In this document: positions 20,634-28,717 of the stretch, one piece after another
Position numbering within the stretch: the stretch's first letter is position 1
Layout: each line of letters opens with the position of its first letter
NCBI RefSeq assembly: GCF_018802605.1
Contig: NZ_CP069161.1
Span: 1,612,001 to 1,676,000 of the forward strand
Origin: Paludibacterium paludis
Lineage (GTDB): Bacteria; Pseudomonadota; Gammaproteobacteria; Burkholderiales; Chromobacteriaceae
Reading direction: 5' to 3'
Length of the DNA stretch: 64,000 bases
The notes under the pieces: model-generated
Seen by the model: the letters and a program-made list of their open reading frames with translations, nothing else
The model's database searches: none
Told to the model about the DNA's origin: nothing
Program-made: the position numbers and the translations under genes

Positions 20634-21103
20634 TGGGGATGTGCATGTTCTGGGCGCTGCTCAACGGCATGGTGATCGCGCTGGGCCGGGCCGTGAACGG
20701 CCGGTTGAGCCTGAGCGCCGGTCCGTTCCGCGCCTCGTTGTGGAACCACTGGGTCGGGTTTCTGTTGTTGAGCCTGATGCTGATGGTGCTGGGCCGGCCC
20801 GATGCCGGCTTGGCGCCCCGGAATCTCGATGCCTACCTGGGGGGCGTGTTCGGCGCGCTGTTCGTCGCGGTGAACAGCTTTGTCTTCACCCGTCTGGGCG
20901 CGATGCGCGCGTCGCTGCTGGTGATCGGCGGGCAGATGTTGTTCGCCGTTCTGCTCGACTGGCGTCACCAGCAGCAGGCGCCGGATCTCATTCGTTGCCT
21001 GGGCGTGCTGATGCTGCTCTTGGGCATGTATCTGTCCGGCGTGGCGAAACAACGCCGGGCGGTGATGAAACCGGGCGTTACCGCCGTCGGTTCCGGAGGG
21101 TAG
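20633..21103 (+). CDS. YdcZ-type (DMT superfamily) small transporter, second half
   Basis: 156 residues, same length and fold as the gene just upstream: paired motifs RASLWNHWVGFLLLSLMLM, GGVFGALFVAVNSFVFTRLG and MRASLLVIGGQMLFAVLLDW. The ATG at 20633 sits inside the TGATG overlap with the first gene. A tandem pair of half-size DMT proteins under one ribosome site suggests an obligate two-subunit pump. Confidence 0.75.
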   Translation: MGMCMFWALLNGMVIALGRAVNGRLSLSAGPFRASLWNHWVGFLLLSLMLMVLGRPDAGLAPRNLDAYLGGVFGALFVAVNSFVFTRLGAMRASLLVIGGQMLFAVLLDWRHQQQAPDLIRCLGVLMLLLGMYLSGVAKQRRAVMKPGVTAVGSGG

Positions 21104-21238
21104 ATCAGGCCAAAAAACCTCGAACCGCGCCGCAGCGCAATGAAAGAAGGTGGCTTCGCCGGCCGGTTTGTCCTTACACTGATCGCTCCGGCGCCAAACC
21201 GGCGCGGCGATAGCGGTTTCTTTCTTTTTGGGGGGATC

Positions 21239-21766
21239 ATGACGGATACGGCGTTACTCATCATTGATGTGCAAGTCGGGGTTGTCGACGGCGAGTTGCG
21301 GGCGGCCAGGCTCGACTCCGTGCTCGCCAATCTCAATCTGGCCATTGCCCGTGCCCGCGAGCGCGGTTATCCGGTCATCTTTGTCCAGCACGAAGAAGAG
21401 GACCTTCCGCACGGTTCGCCAGGGTGGCAATTGCACCCGGGGCTGGCCCGGGAGGAGGGCGATGCCTGCGTCGGCAAGCGGTATGGCGACAGCTTCTGCG
21501 ATACCGGTCTTTCGGCGCTGCTGACCGACCACGGCGTCGACCGCTTGTGGGTGGGGGGCTGCGCGACGGACTTCTGCGTGGACAGCACCGTGCGCAACGC
21601 GGTGTCGCTTGGCTATCAGGTCACCGTCATTCGCGATGCGCACACCACGCTGAGCGCCTTCGACCTCGACGCGGAGCAGGTCATCGATCACTTCAATGCG
21701 GTCTGGAGCGCCACCCGGGCCACTCCCGAGCCGTTGCGCGTCGTGCCCGCCGCACAGCTCGAGTGA
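21239..21766 (+). CDS. Isochorismatase-family cysteine hydrolase
   Basis: 175 residues. The catalytic triad of the family is visible: Asp in LLIIDVQVG, Lys in GKRYGDSF and Cys in VGGCATDFCVDSTVR. These enzymes hydrolyse amide-like or isochorismate substrates (nicotinamidase, ureidoacrylate, and related types); the exact substrate cannot be told. The ATG at 21239 is used because the region upstream (GGGGGGATC) serves as the ribosome site. Confidence 0.8.
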   Translation: MTDTALLIIDVQVGVVDGELRAARLDSVLANLNLAIARARERGYPVIFVQHEEEDLPHGSPGWQLHPGLAREEGDACVGKRYGDSFCDTGLSALLTDHGVDRLWVGGCATDFCVDSTVRNAVSLGYQVTVIRDAHTTLSAFDLDAEQVIDHFNAVWSATRATPEPLRVVPAAQLE

Positions 21767-21861
21767 ACCGAACAGAGCGGACGTTATCCCGATCGACCGG
21801 AGGGAGGGAACGAACGCCGTACCAAGAGAAGCCCGCCCATGGCAAATACAAAGGGAAGCCG

Positions 21862-22368
21862 ATGAGAATCGAGCAACTGAGCACGGTATCTGAAAGCCGT
21901 GATGAATTGGTGGCCTTGTTGAATGACTGCGTGGCGGACGGTGCGTCCGTGGGGTTTGTTGCGCCGCTGGAAACCGGTGAAGCGGAGCGTTATTGGCAGG
22001 AGGTGGACGACGGTCTGGCCAAGGGGGAGCGCACGCTGTTGGTCGCGCGCGAGGGCTGCCGCATCGCGGGCGCCGTGCAGATCCATTATTGCCCGAAGAA
22101 AAACGGCCGTCACCGCGCCGAAGTGGAAAAACTGATGGTGCACACCGCGTTTCGCCAACGCGGCATTGGGCGGCAATTGATGACCGCGCTGGAAAGCCGG
22201 GCGCGGGCGCATCAGCGCACCCTGTTGGTTCTCGATACCCGCAGCGATGACACCGCGTCCCTGTTGTACCGCAAATTGGGTTATCAGGAAGCGGGGCGGA
22301 TTCCCCGGTTCGCCCTCAGTTCCGACGGCGTGTTAAACAGCACCACCCTGTTCTACAAGCTGTTGTAG
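21862..22368 (+). CDS. GNAT-family N-acetyltransferase
   Basis: 168 residues with the acetyl-CoA loop HTAFRQRGIGRQLMTALE, preceded by EVEKLMV (strand beta4), and a closing SDDTASLLYRKLGYQEAGRIP. AAAGGGAAGCCG precedes the ATG at 21862. The frame extends upstream as a shadow of the hydrolase gene. It may be co-transcribed with the isochorismatase gene (95-bp gap). Substrate unknown. Confidence 0.8.
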   Translation: MRIEQLSTVSESRDELVALLNDCVADGASVGFVAPLETGEAERYWQEVDDGLAKGERTLLVAREGCRIAGAVQIHYCPKKNGRHRAEVEKLMVHTAFRQRGIGRQLMTALESRARAHQRTLLVLDTRSDDTASLLYRKLGYQEAGRIPRFALSSDGVLNSTTLFYKLL

Positions 22369-22402
22369 CGCTCGCGTTCAGCTCAACGCGTGATCCGCCG
22401 AG

Positions 22403-22427
22403 TTCCCCGGAGGCAACCACCGGGGAA
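22403..22427 (+). terminator. Hairpin terminator after acetyltransferase
   Basis: Perfect 8-bp stem TTCCCCGG / CCGGGGAA with a 9-base loop, 35 bp after the stop and followed by TGGTGTTTT. Confidence 0.6.
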
Positions 22428-22734
22428 TGGTGTTTTGGGCCGATGCCAGGGTTCCCTGCAGCGCTGACAACAACCGCTGCGGCCGAACTCTTGATCGAAA
22501 TCAGGCGTGGCACCTTGTCGGCCAATGCGGTCATTCATGACAATGTGATAGCATGACTGCTATCGGCCAGAAGTGGACGTCGGGGAAATTGCTCCAAAGC
22601 AGCTGTAGGCAAGAGAAGCTCATAGAATGACGGTCAAGAGTACCGCCGGCACAATCCCTACGCCATTGGTTGCGCCACGTATGTAGGTAGTCACTGATTT
22701 TCAATCAATCATCCCGCCGGACCTGCGCGGAAAA
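22428..22734. other. Gene-free junction before the cassette-like insert
   Basis: No convincing gene. Sequence character changes here from core-like to mixed. GGCCAGAAGTGGACGTCGGG at 22565 recurs in altered form at 25540, on the other side of the inserted genes. Confidence 0.4.
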
Positions 22735-22762
22735 TCGCACCGTCCAGTAAGTTCAAACGTTA
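22735..22762 (+). other. Integron attC-like right half site (core site GTTAGGC)
   Basis: GTCCAGTAAGTTCAAACG leads into GTTAGGC at about 22756-22762. This is the usual 3' end of an integron attC site: a core site of type GTTRRRY preceded by a TCAAACG-like stretch. The next ORF starts about 20 bases later, as in gene cassettes. The left half of this attC is not recognisable, and no integrase gene is in the window. Confidence 0.45.
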
Positions 22763-22781
22763 GGCATCACGGGACAGGTAG

Positions 22782-23399
22782 ATGCGTGCAACGCTGACAG
22801 AATTGATCGAACGAATGACTCGTTCAGAAGAAGTAACCGACAGCAGGAATTCTGTCTCGTGGCAGGCACACCGCGAAGCCGAGAGGCTGACCGACGTAGC
22901 ACTTATAGACGAGCTTCTAGGCTTTTTGGCGCAAAAACCTAAGAAGGATGAGCGGTCGGCCGCGTACTTCATCATGGGAAGCATCGGTATGAACTGCCAA
23001 AACGCTCTCTGTGCATCTCGGCTCCTCTCTTTCGTTCCAAGTGAGTCAGATAAGTACGCTCTTGCCTGCATCCTGGAAAAGCTTGCTGATATCCAAAAAC
23101 CGGCAGAAGTTGATTTGACCCCGGTGTTCTCGCTACTGCGTGACAAGCGGTGGCTTGTGCGCCATGCGGCCATCAAAGCGCTAAAGAAGAGCGCAAGTTC
23201 GGCCGCAGAAGACAATTTGCTTGAGCTCTTGTCCACGAGCAGCGATCCCCACGACATGATCTACTGTCATGCTACGTTGAATCAGATCGGAACGCGCAAG
23301 TCCCTGGACGCTCTTCAACGTGGAGCCACATCACGGAAAAGAGACGTGAAGCTGTCGGCGCTCGCAGCTATAGCAGCAATTGAGGCGCGTGATGCCTGA
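22782..23399 (+). CDS. HEAT-repeat-like protein in an integron-cassette-like setting
   Basis: 205 residues, all-helical. The C-terminal half shows HEAT-type repeats: VFSLLRDKRWLVRHAAIKAL, then LLELLSTSSDPHDMIYCHAT and LDALQRGATSRKRDVKLSAL. Such proteins are scaffolds; a specific role cannot be assigned. ACAGGTAG precedes the ATG. The stop TGA lies inside GCCTGAC, a variant of the attC left core site, and the gene begins just after a GTTAGGC core, so the ORF fits a gene cassette. Confidence 0.7.
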   Translation: MRATLTELIERMTRSEEVTDSRNSVSWQAHREAERLTDVALIDELLGFLAQKPKKDERSAAYFIMGSIGMNCQNALCASRLLSFVPSESDKYALACILEKLADIQKPAEVDLTPVFSLLRDKRWLVRHAAIKALKKSASSAAEDNLLELLSTSSDPHDMIYCHATLNQIGTRKSLDALQRGATSRKRDVKLSALAAIAAIEARDA

Positions 23400-23429
23400 C
23401 TCTTCATTCCAGCGGACGTTAACGTCCGC
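23394..23429 (+). other. attC-like left half site with palindrome
   Basis: GCCTGACTCTTCATTCCAGC, beginning at about 23394, resembles the start (R'' and L'') of an integron attC. It runs into a perfect 18-bp palindrome, GCGGACGTTAACGTCCGC, at 23412-23429. A closing GTTRRRY core was not found, so the site looks truncated or degenerate. Confidence 0.4.
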
Positions 23430-23664
23430 ATTCCGACGCGCCGACCGTCACCTTAAGGTCGATAGTTGTTTCTCCCATTGGACGACCTGTGCGCCACTGA
23501 CGGCCAAAGTACGGCACTCGTCGGTGGCTGCTCTCGGATACTCGCTTCCCTCCCAACTTGCATCGATAGCGCTGGTCTACTATCAGCAAGCAACTCCAAC
23601 ATAATTCCGACGCGAGCTGCTGGATCAAAGTTACGGCAGCTGACATCACGAAGAGAGCCAACAC

Positions 23665-25431
23665 ATGAGTGAAGCCTGGATTCTTCAATCGTCTGACATT
23701 CGGCGTCAGTTTTCTCGCGCAACGTGGGTCCCCCTTCGTGCGTCGCTCGATGACGAGAAGGGCAATGTAAAAGATGTAGGGTATGTCGGCGACGTATTTG
23801 CCTGCGGATCCGTCGCCTTTCCCAAACAGCATCATGAACTCGCCGAACGCTTGAGTTGGAACGACATCGGCATAGGGCACTCCGTGGCTCCGTATGCGTA
23901 TTCAGACGGCCACTACTCTCCGATTGAGGAGTATCAGTACAACGACAAGGAGCCCGTCGGGATTAATCTCGTTTTCGAGCATCCGCAGCCCGTGGTCGGT
24001 GGTCGACAGTGGATCCTGAGTCCGGATCTCGTGGTCGCGCTTCGCCTGATCAAGGAGGGTGCGAACTGGGTCAGGCCAGAAGAGGATTTTGTGGTGGTTG
24101 CCAGAGAAGCGGTGGATAGCGATGGCAGCCATCGCCTAATAGAAATCAAGCGCGAGTTCCTGATGGATTATCTGGCTGCGCGCGGTTTATCCCTTCGTCT
24201 CTCCTATTACCGCCAGCGGGTGGAGAATGTGGCCGACCTTATGGATAGCCCTTATGCTGGCCTAAGTGAGATCCAGGAGCAACGTGAAGGTGGAAGGTAC
24301 GAGCTGCGCATCAATGAGCTGAACGCCGTGTTCGGCGGGAGCTGGGCGTCGTTTCGAATGTGGCGCACCGATGTCGACGAGGAGGAAGACGCCCCGGTCA
24401 TGGGGCCTGAGACGGACGACAACATGGCTTCTGAAAGCGCTAGGGGCCATCGGAGTGGCTACCCCGGTGTCCGCGTCGAAGGCGAGTTCTGGCGAGAAGA
24501 GTGGATCGAACATCAGGAAAAAAGCACGCGGGTGCGTGGGGACGAGGATAAGAATCTGCCGCACTTTATCGTCGACACCGACGGCTCACGCAAGTTTTCG
24601 GCTGAGCTCAACAACGAAGACGTCGGACGATGGCTCTGGTTTCGTCCGTCCGTAGTCAACGAACTCTTGAGCCATCGAGGCTTCTCCTTGGATTGGTACA
24701 CGGCTGAAACCGGCGCAATCAAATCCACTTCTGGGTATTCAACCCATTTTGGTATCAACACCTCGGAACTCATAACCGTCTACGCCTACGACATTGCAAA
24801 GCTGCCAGCTTGGGAGCAGTTCCTCTGGGCAGCGAGTAACGTCGCGCCGGAGGGCAAGGTCAGTGCGGAGCTGCTCGCCTCACAGGTCAAAGCTCAGCCA
24901 GCGGGCACCCACGCCGTGGAGGAGATGTTGTTCGGGTGCATGCGACTACTGGAAGCCGAGTTTCGCAAGTCGTTCGATACCTCACTTTTCTCGCATGAAA
25001 TTGACGATGCCACGTCAATGCAGCACATCTCTCGCTTTGCAAGCAAGGACCAAGCCTCACTCTTGCGACTGGCCAAGGAACTTGTCCGCGTCTTTTCGGA
25101 CCGACTCGACGTGCGCGCACTTCGAAAACTGTCCAGTCACCCCGACAAGGAGAAGCTGGGCTCCAACAAATTATTGGAGAGCATCGTCGCCCAGAAGGCT
25201 GGCGAAGCGCGTGCACGCGAAGTCTTCGCTGCCATCGCCGGAGCCTACGACATGCGCCTTGGCGACGCGCACCCGACCAGCTCGAAGATCGGCGATGCCC
25301 TCAAGCTCGCTGGCATCGACACCGCGGCGTCGTATCTGCGACAGGGCGAGCAATTGATCCGTAACTTCGGCCACGCCGTTTGGTGCACTGGGAGTCTGCT
25401 CTTCGGAGACCACGCAAAGGGCAAGGGATAA
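23665..25431 (+). CDS. Uncharacterised 588-residue protein, possible accessory/defence gene
   Basis: I do not recognise the full-length family. No signal peptide or membrane segment. The N-terminal 380 residues look like a globular region with repeated Trp/Tyr-rich elements. The last 150 residues are helical and contain LRKLSSHPDKEKLGS and AIAGAYDMRLGDAHPTSSKI; this 'YxxR..DAH' pattern reminds me of HEPN-like C-termini of defence proteins, but that is a weak inference. GAAGAGAGCC precedes the ATG. It sits alone in the foreign-looking insert. Confidence 0.65.
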   Translation: MSEAWILQSSDIRRQFSRATWVPLRASLDDEKGNVKDVGYVGDVFACGSVAFPKQHHELAERLSWNDIGIGHSVAPYAYSDGHYSPIEEYQYNDKEPVGINLVFEHPQPVVGGRQWILSPDLVVALRLIKEGANWVRPEEDFVVVAREAVDSDGSHRLIEIKREFLMDYLAARGLSLRLSYYRQRVENVADLMDSPYAGLSEIQEQREGGRYELRINELNAVFGGSWASFRMWRTDVDEEEDAPVMGPETDDNMASESARGHRSGYPGVRVEGEFWREEWIEHQEKSTRVRGDEDKNLPHFIVDTDGSRKFSAELNNEDVGRWLWFRPSVVNELLSHRGFSLDWYTAETGAIKSTSGYSTHFGINTSELITVYAYDIAKLPAWEQFLWAASNVAPEGKVSAELLASQVKAQPAGTHAVEEMLFGCMRLLEAEFRKSFDTSLFSHEIDDATSMQHISRFASKDQASLLRLAKELVRVFSDRLDVRALRKLSSHPDKEKLGSNKLLESIVAQKAGEARAREVFAAIAGAYDMRLGDAHPTSSKIGDALKLAGIDTAASYLRQGEQLIRNFGHAVWCTGSLLFGDHAKGKG

Positions 25432-25810
25432 GCCGTTCGCCGTCGGACGGTCTAATGGAGGAGGTCGGCGGATCAGCGATAAGCCGCGGCGATCCGCCTG
25501 AAGCGGTCACCAGCCTTGCGAACGGAAGTGATGGTTTGTGGCCGATAGCGGACGTCGGGGGGCACCATCGGCTTGTCCGCTAAGGCCGATAACCTCCCAT
25601 CAGGTCACGAAGTGCGCCTCTTGGCACATGGCGGCGGGGTGGCTGCGAAATTACAGAAAGAGATCACGCTGCGCGGTTCCATCGCTGTCCATGTGAGGAA
25701 AACCAGGAAACCGCGGTCTGACTTGAGTTTGATCACGGACATCCTCTGTTTTGCCAAGCCGAGAAATCGTTACCGGTGACTCGGCTCTGGCCTGGGAGGA
25801 TGTCAATGCA
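25432..25810. other. Gene-free region downstream of the 588-residue gene
   Basis: No gene seen. It contains an inverted repeat GGCGGATC (25467) / GATCCGCC (25491), which could be a terminator stem, and GGCCGATAGCGGACGTCGGG at 25540, a near copy of a motif at 22565. Confidence 0.4.
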
Positions 25811-26545
25811 TTACAGCGACGGCATGGCGTAGCCTTCGATTTTTGCGGCGTTTACCAGACCGCTCAGGTACTGATGCATCATTTTGCTGCCCGCCATCTG
25901 GGTCAGGTATTGCTGCAAACGTTCCTTGACGTCGTCAAAACTGATCTGTTCGCCCGCGTGGCGTTCGTTGACCTGGATGATGTGATACCCGAACTGGGTC
26001 TGAACCAGATGCGGGGTGATCTGGCCGGCCTCGGTGCTGAAAACGGCCTGTTCGAATTCCGGAACCATTTGGCCGCGGCCAAAGCGGCCAAGGTTGCCGC
26101 CCTGCTTGCCCGACGGGCAGGAGGAATGCTGTTCGGCCAGCGTGGCAAACAACGACGGTCCGGCTTGAACTTCGCCGAGCACGCCTTCGGCCTTGGACTT
26201 GGTCAGCATGTTGGACAACTCGTCACCGCCGGTCAGCGGGAACAGGATGTGGCTGGCCACGGCGGATTCGCCGCTGCTGAAGCGTTCCGGATACTGCTCG
26301 TAAAACTCGCGGCAGGTGGCTTCATCCACCGGCTCGACGTGAATTTCCTTGTCCAGCAGCGCGCCAATGGCTTCCCTGGTATCGCCGGTGTCCAGACCTT
26401 CGGCACGGGCCTTTTGCAGCAACAGTTCGCGCAGAATCAGTTCCTGGATGGTGGCCTCGCGCGGCTCGGGTGCATCGGCATGGTGGCTCTGCTCGGCCTG
26501 GATCATTTCTTCGGTGATTTCGACGCCGTTAACGAGAATGGACAT
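25811..26545 (-). CDS. PpiC/parvulin-type peptidyl-prolyl isomerase
   Basis: 244 residues. N-terminal helical SurA-like region with LILRELLLQKARAEGLD, then a rotamase domain: VASHILFPL, SSCPSGKQGGNLGRFGRGQM, VPEFEQAVFSTEAGQIT and VQTQFGYHIIQVNER. These are the parvulin hallmarks. No signal peptide is seen, so it may be cytoplasmic (NifM-like class). AGGAAAATC precedes the ATG at 26545; the longer frame to 26602 lacks support. The genomic island begins just upstream of it. Confidence 0.85.
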   Translation of the reverse strand: MSILVNGVEITEEMIQAEQSHHADAPEPREATIQELILRELLLQKARAEGLDTGDTREAIGALLDKEIHVEPVDEATCREFYEQYPERFSSGESAVASHILFPLTGGDELSNMLTKSKAEGVLGEVQAGPSLFATLAEQHSSCPSGKQGGNLGRFGRGQMVPEFEQAVFSTEAGQITPHLVQTQFGYHIIQVNERHAGEQISFDDVKERLQQYLTQMAGSKMMHQYLSGLVNAAKIEGYAMPSL

Positions 26546-27019
26546 GTGATTTTCCTGAATGAAAGGGTGGAACGCTGCAAAGGTATACGGCGTGTTGAAC
26601 AAACAGCCTAGATGAGGCCAATGCGGTGAATGTCAAGAGGACGGGTGCGCGATACGTGATCGCAAGCGGCGGTTGCCGTCATTAAGGAGTCTGTTGCGGG
26701 TGGTCAGGAAAGACTCGAGAGCATTCTGCGCATCTTCGCGATATCAGTCTGCTCTGCGCTCATAATCCTCCGCAGGACTCCCCCTGTCATGGAGATCCGC
26801 TTGGGTCGGGAAACCGCCGTGCTATTGTAGGGATGCTCTGAATAAGTTGATTTCACCCGCCCCAGATGGCTGAGTGCGTGCGATTTGTTCTCGAGCAACT
26901 CCATCTTGGAGTTTCCTGCCCGCCCAAGCTGATGCTCGGCACTGGATGGCGCCGCTAGGGTCGCAACCAGACCATGAAATCCGACCGGAGTTCGGGCCGA
27001 AATAGTTACACCACCTTGA
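26546..27019. other. Degenerate junction at the left edge of the toxin island
   Basis: No convincing gene. It contains fragments that look like IS ends (GGATGCTCTGAATAAGTTG near 26832) and a short open frame on the minus strand (26704-26904) that I cannot assign. This is probably scar tissue from insertion and deletion. Confidence 0.4.
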
Positions 27020-27259
27020 CGGACTCAATCCTTTGAATCACCGGTTGCATTTTCGGATGTGGGGACAAAAACAACCTTTTATAAAGGCGACTCACCTGAT
27101 ACCTGGGGCCAGGCTGGTATGATCAGATCCCTGCAGCAGCAAGAGAGATTTGGTCAATTTCCAATAACGGGCAATTCCGATTTGCCTGTCTTCACGTTTA
27201 AAGATGCGAATGATTGGGCAAAGTACCTCAATCATTTGGAAAGGCTGGGTAATCAGTGA
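27020..27259 (+). pseudogene. Polymorphic toxin C-terminal fragment (5' truncated)
   Basis: An open frame follows a stop at 27017. A GTG at 27059 is the only plausible start and has no ribosome site. The product, with TFYKGDSPDTWGQAGMIRSL and ending in AKYLNHLERLGNQ, looks like the tip of a larger toxin rather than a whole protein. Its TGA overlaps the GTG of the next gene by 4 bases (GTGA), the standard toxin-immunity arrangement. AT-rich compared with the core genes. Toxin activity is not predictable. Confidence 0.45.
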
Positions 27260-28110
27260 AAGTAAATGAGAGAGCAGATGCTTTAATTGACCTGTGCGTC
27301 AAATATGTTGATTATTTAAGTGCGGGTGGCGATGGCGAAAGTGGATTGGCTTTAAGTAAAGCGTTGGAAAATTACGGATTACCGCTTCATGCCCGGGCCT
27401 TGTCTACTTATCTCGAGATGGGGGACTGCGTAGGTGCTTTGGCGCTTCCTGCTCCGTGGGCTGCATCCGCGTGTTATTTGGCAAAGAACCCTCCGCAGAA
27501 TGCTCAGGCATTAGATGTGTGGTTTGATCCATTTGAATTGAGCTTCATGATGAGGAGCGTCAATCCGCCGGGGTTTGGTAGATCGACAATTGGGTGGATT
27601 TCAATTGGCCCCGTTTATTACTGGCAATATCATGCCTTTCAACAACTGGTTAAGTATACGAAGAGAGATACCTACTTCCCCTGCAAACCTGATTTATTGG
27701 CTTCACGCCCCTTTGGAGTGGATGAGTCGGATTATGCGACGGATATTTATCATGCAGAGGCTTCTGCTTATGCTCTTTGGCATGGTAAGTGGCTTACTTC
27801 TGGATTGCGTGCTGAAGCATTAGTTGGCGCCCTGCCGGAAGCGCAGTTGAGTCAAGTGGTCTTGCGTAATTTGTATTTTTGGGATACGAGTCCTGGTGAG
27901 AAAGAGGGGGATTGCTCTACCTTTGGGCTAATGAGTGATTTTACTATTGGTCGCTACTCACTTGGCGAATGGGATAGGTCAAAGAGTATAGGGTTTTTTA
28001 CGGCAATATCCGATCAAGTTGGCCTTCTCCCTGACGAGGCTGTTCCGCGTGATTCTGGTGAATACGTTGAACTGCTTAATTGTTCGAGAAAAGTCTTGAC
28101 GGGAAAATAA
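27256..28110 (+). CDS. Probable immunity protein of the truncated toxin
   Basis: 284 residues, soluble, acidic, no signal peptide. I do not recognise the family. It has aromatic-rich stretches such as PFELSFMMRSVNPPGFGRST and PVYYWQYHAFQQLVKY. The call rests on context: a 4-base overlap with a toxin-tip fragment, AT-rich composition, and position in a row of similar pairs. It appears intact and so could protect against sibling toxins even though its own toxin is broken. Confidence 0.55.
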   Translation: MKVNERADALIDLCVKYVDYLSAGGDGESGLALSKALENYGLPLHARALSTYLEMGDCVGALALPAPWAASACYLAKNPPQNAQALDVWFDPFELSFMMRSVNPPGFGRSTIGWISIGPVYYWQYHAFQQLVKYTKRDTYFPCKPDLLASRPFGVDESDYATDIYHAEASAYALWHGKWLTSGLRAEALVGALPEAQLSQVVLRNLYFWDTSPGEKEGDCSTFGLMSDFTIGRYSLGEWDRSKSIGFFTAISDQVGLLPDEAVPRDSGEYVELLNCSRKVLTGK

Positions 28111-28163
28111 TGTCAAATGAATTTTTCAATTAAGCTCATTAATAGAAAAGCTGGGGTGGGCTA

Positions 28164-28709
28164 ATGGATACGGGAAGTATTTCAAAATTGGTATCCCATG
28201 CCCTTCGCCACGAACCTTGGCTTTATGAGCTGGAACTCGACGACAAAGGCTGGGTGCCGGTTGAGGAATTGCTGTCCGCCTCGCGTTCAGAAAAGCCAGA
28301 GTGGTCGGCCTTGAAAGAGCCCGACTTGGCGGCAATGATCGCGAACTCGGACAAAAAGCGGCATGAATTGCTCGACGGTAAAATCCGGGCCCTTTATGGC
28401 CATTCCGTGCCGAATAAATTGCTTAAGCAGCCAGCGGAGCCACCGGCCGTGCTGTACCACGGCACGTCACCAGAAACGGTGGCGTTGATACGGGCGAGTG
28501 GCTTGCAACCGATGGACCGGCAATATGTCCACCTGTCGGTGGATACCGCGACGGCGGAGCAGGTCGGTCGCCGCAAGGCCCGATTCCCAGTACTGCTGGA
28601 AGTGCAGGCAAAGGTTGCAGCTGCAAACGGTGTGGCCTTCTATCGCGGTAACGATTTGGTCTGGTTGGCAGATCAGGTGCCGGTGCAGTTCATCGAGTTC
28701 CCTGATTGA
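28164..28709 (+). CDS. kptA: RNA 2'-phosphotransferase (KptA/Tpt1 family)
   Basis: 181 residues. Family landmarks are in order: SKLVSHALRHEPW, DDKGWVPVEELL, KRHELLDGKIRALYGHSV, LYHGTSPETV, GLQPMDRQYVHLS, VGRRKARFPVLLEV and DLVWLADQVPVQFIEF. The enzyme removes an internal RNA 2'-phosphate using NAD+, through an ADP-ribosylated intermediate. Bacterial members have no known tRNA-splicing partner. GCGC-richer than its AT-rich neighbours, so it may have a separate origin. Placed 53 bp after the probable immunity gene. Confidence 0.85.
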   Translation: MDTGSISKLVSHALRHEPWLYELELDDKGWVPVEELLSASRSEKPEWSALKEPDLAAMIANSDKKRHELLDGKIRALYGHSVPNKLLKQPAEPPAVLYHGTSPETVALIRASGLQPMDRQYVHLSVDTATAEQVGRRKARFPVLLEVQAKVAAANGVAFYRGNDLVWLADQVPVQFIEFPD

Positions 28710-28717
28710 TTGTTTAC

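Noticed and set aside
23412..23429. The 18-bp palindrome as a terminator for the HEAT-repeat gene
   Set aside because: No T-run follows, and it is better explained as part of an attC-like site; kept only as such.
26704..26904. A 66-codon minus-strand ORF at the left edge of the island
   Set aside because: No ribosome site, no motif, and the area looks like IS scar tissue; not reported as a gene.
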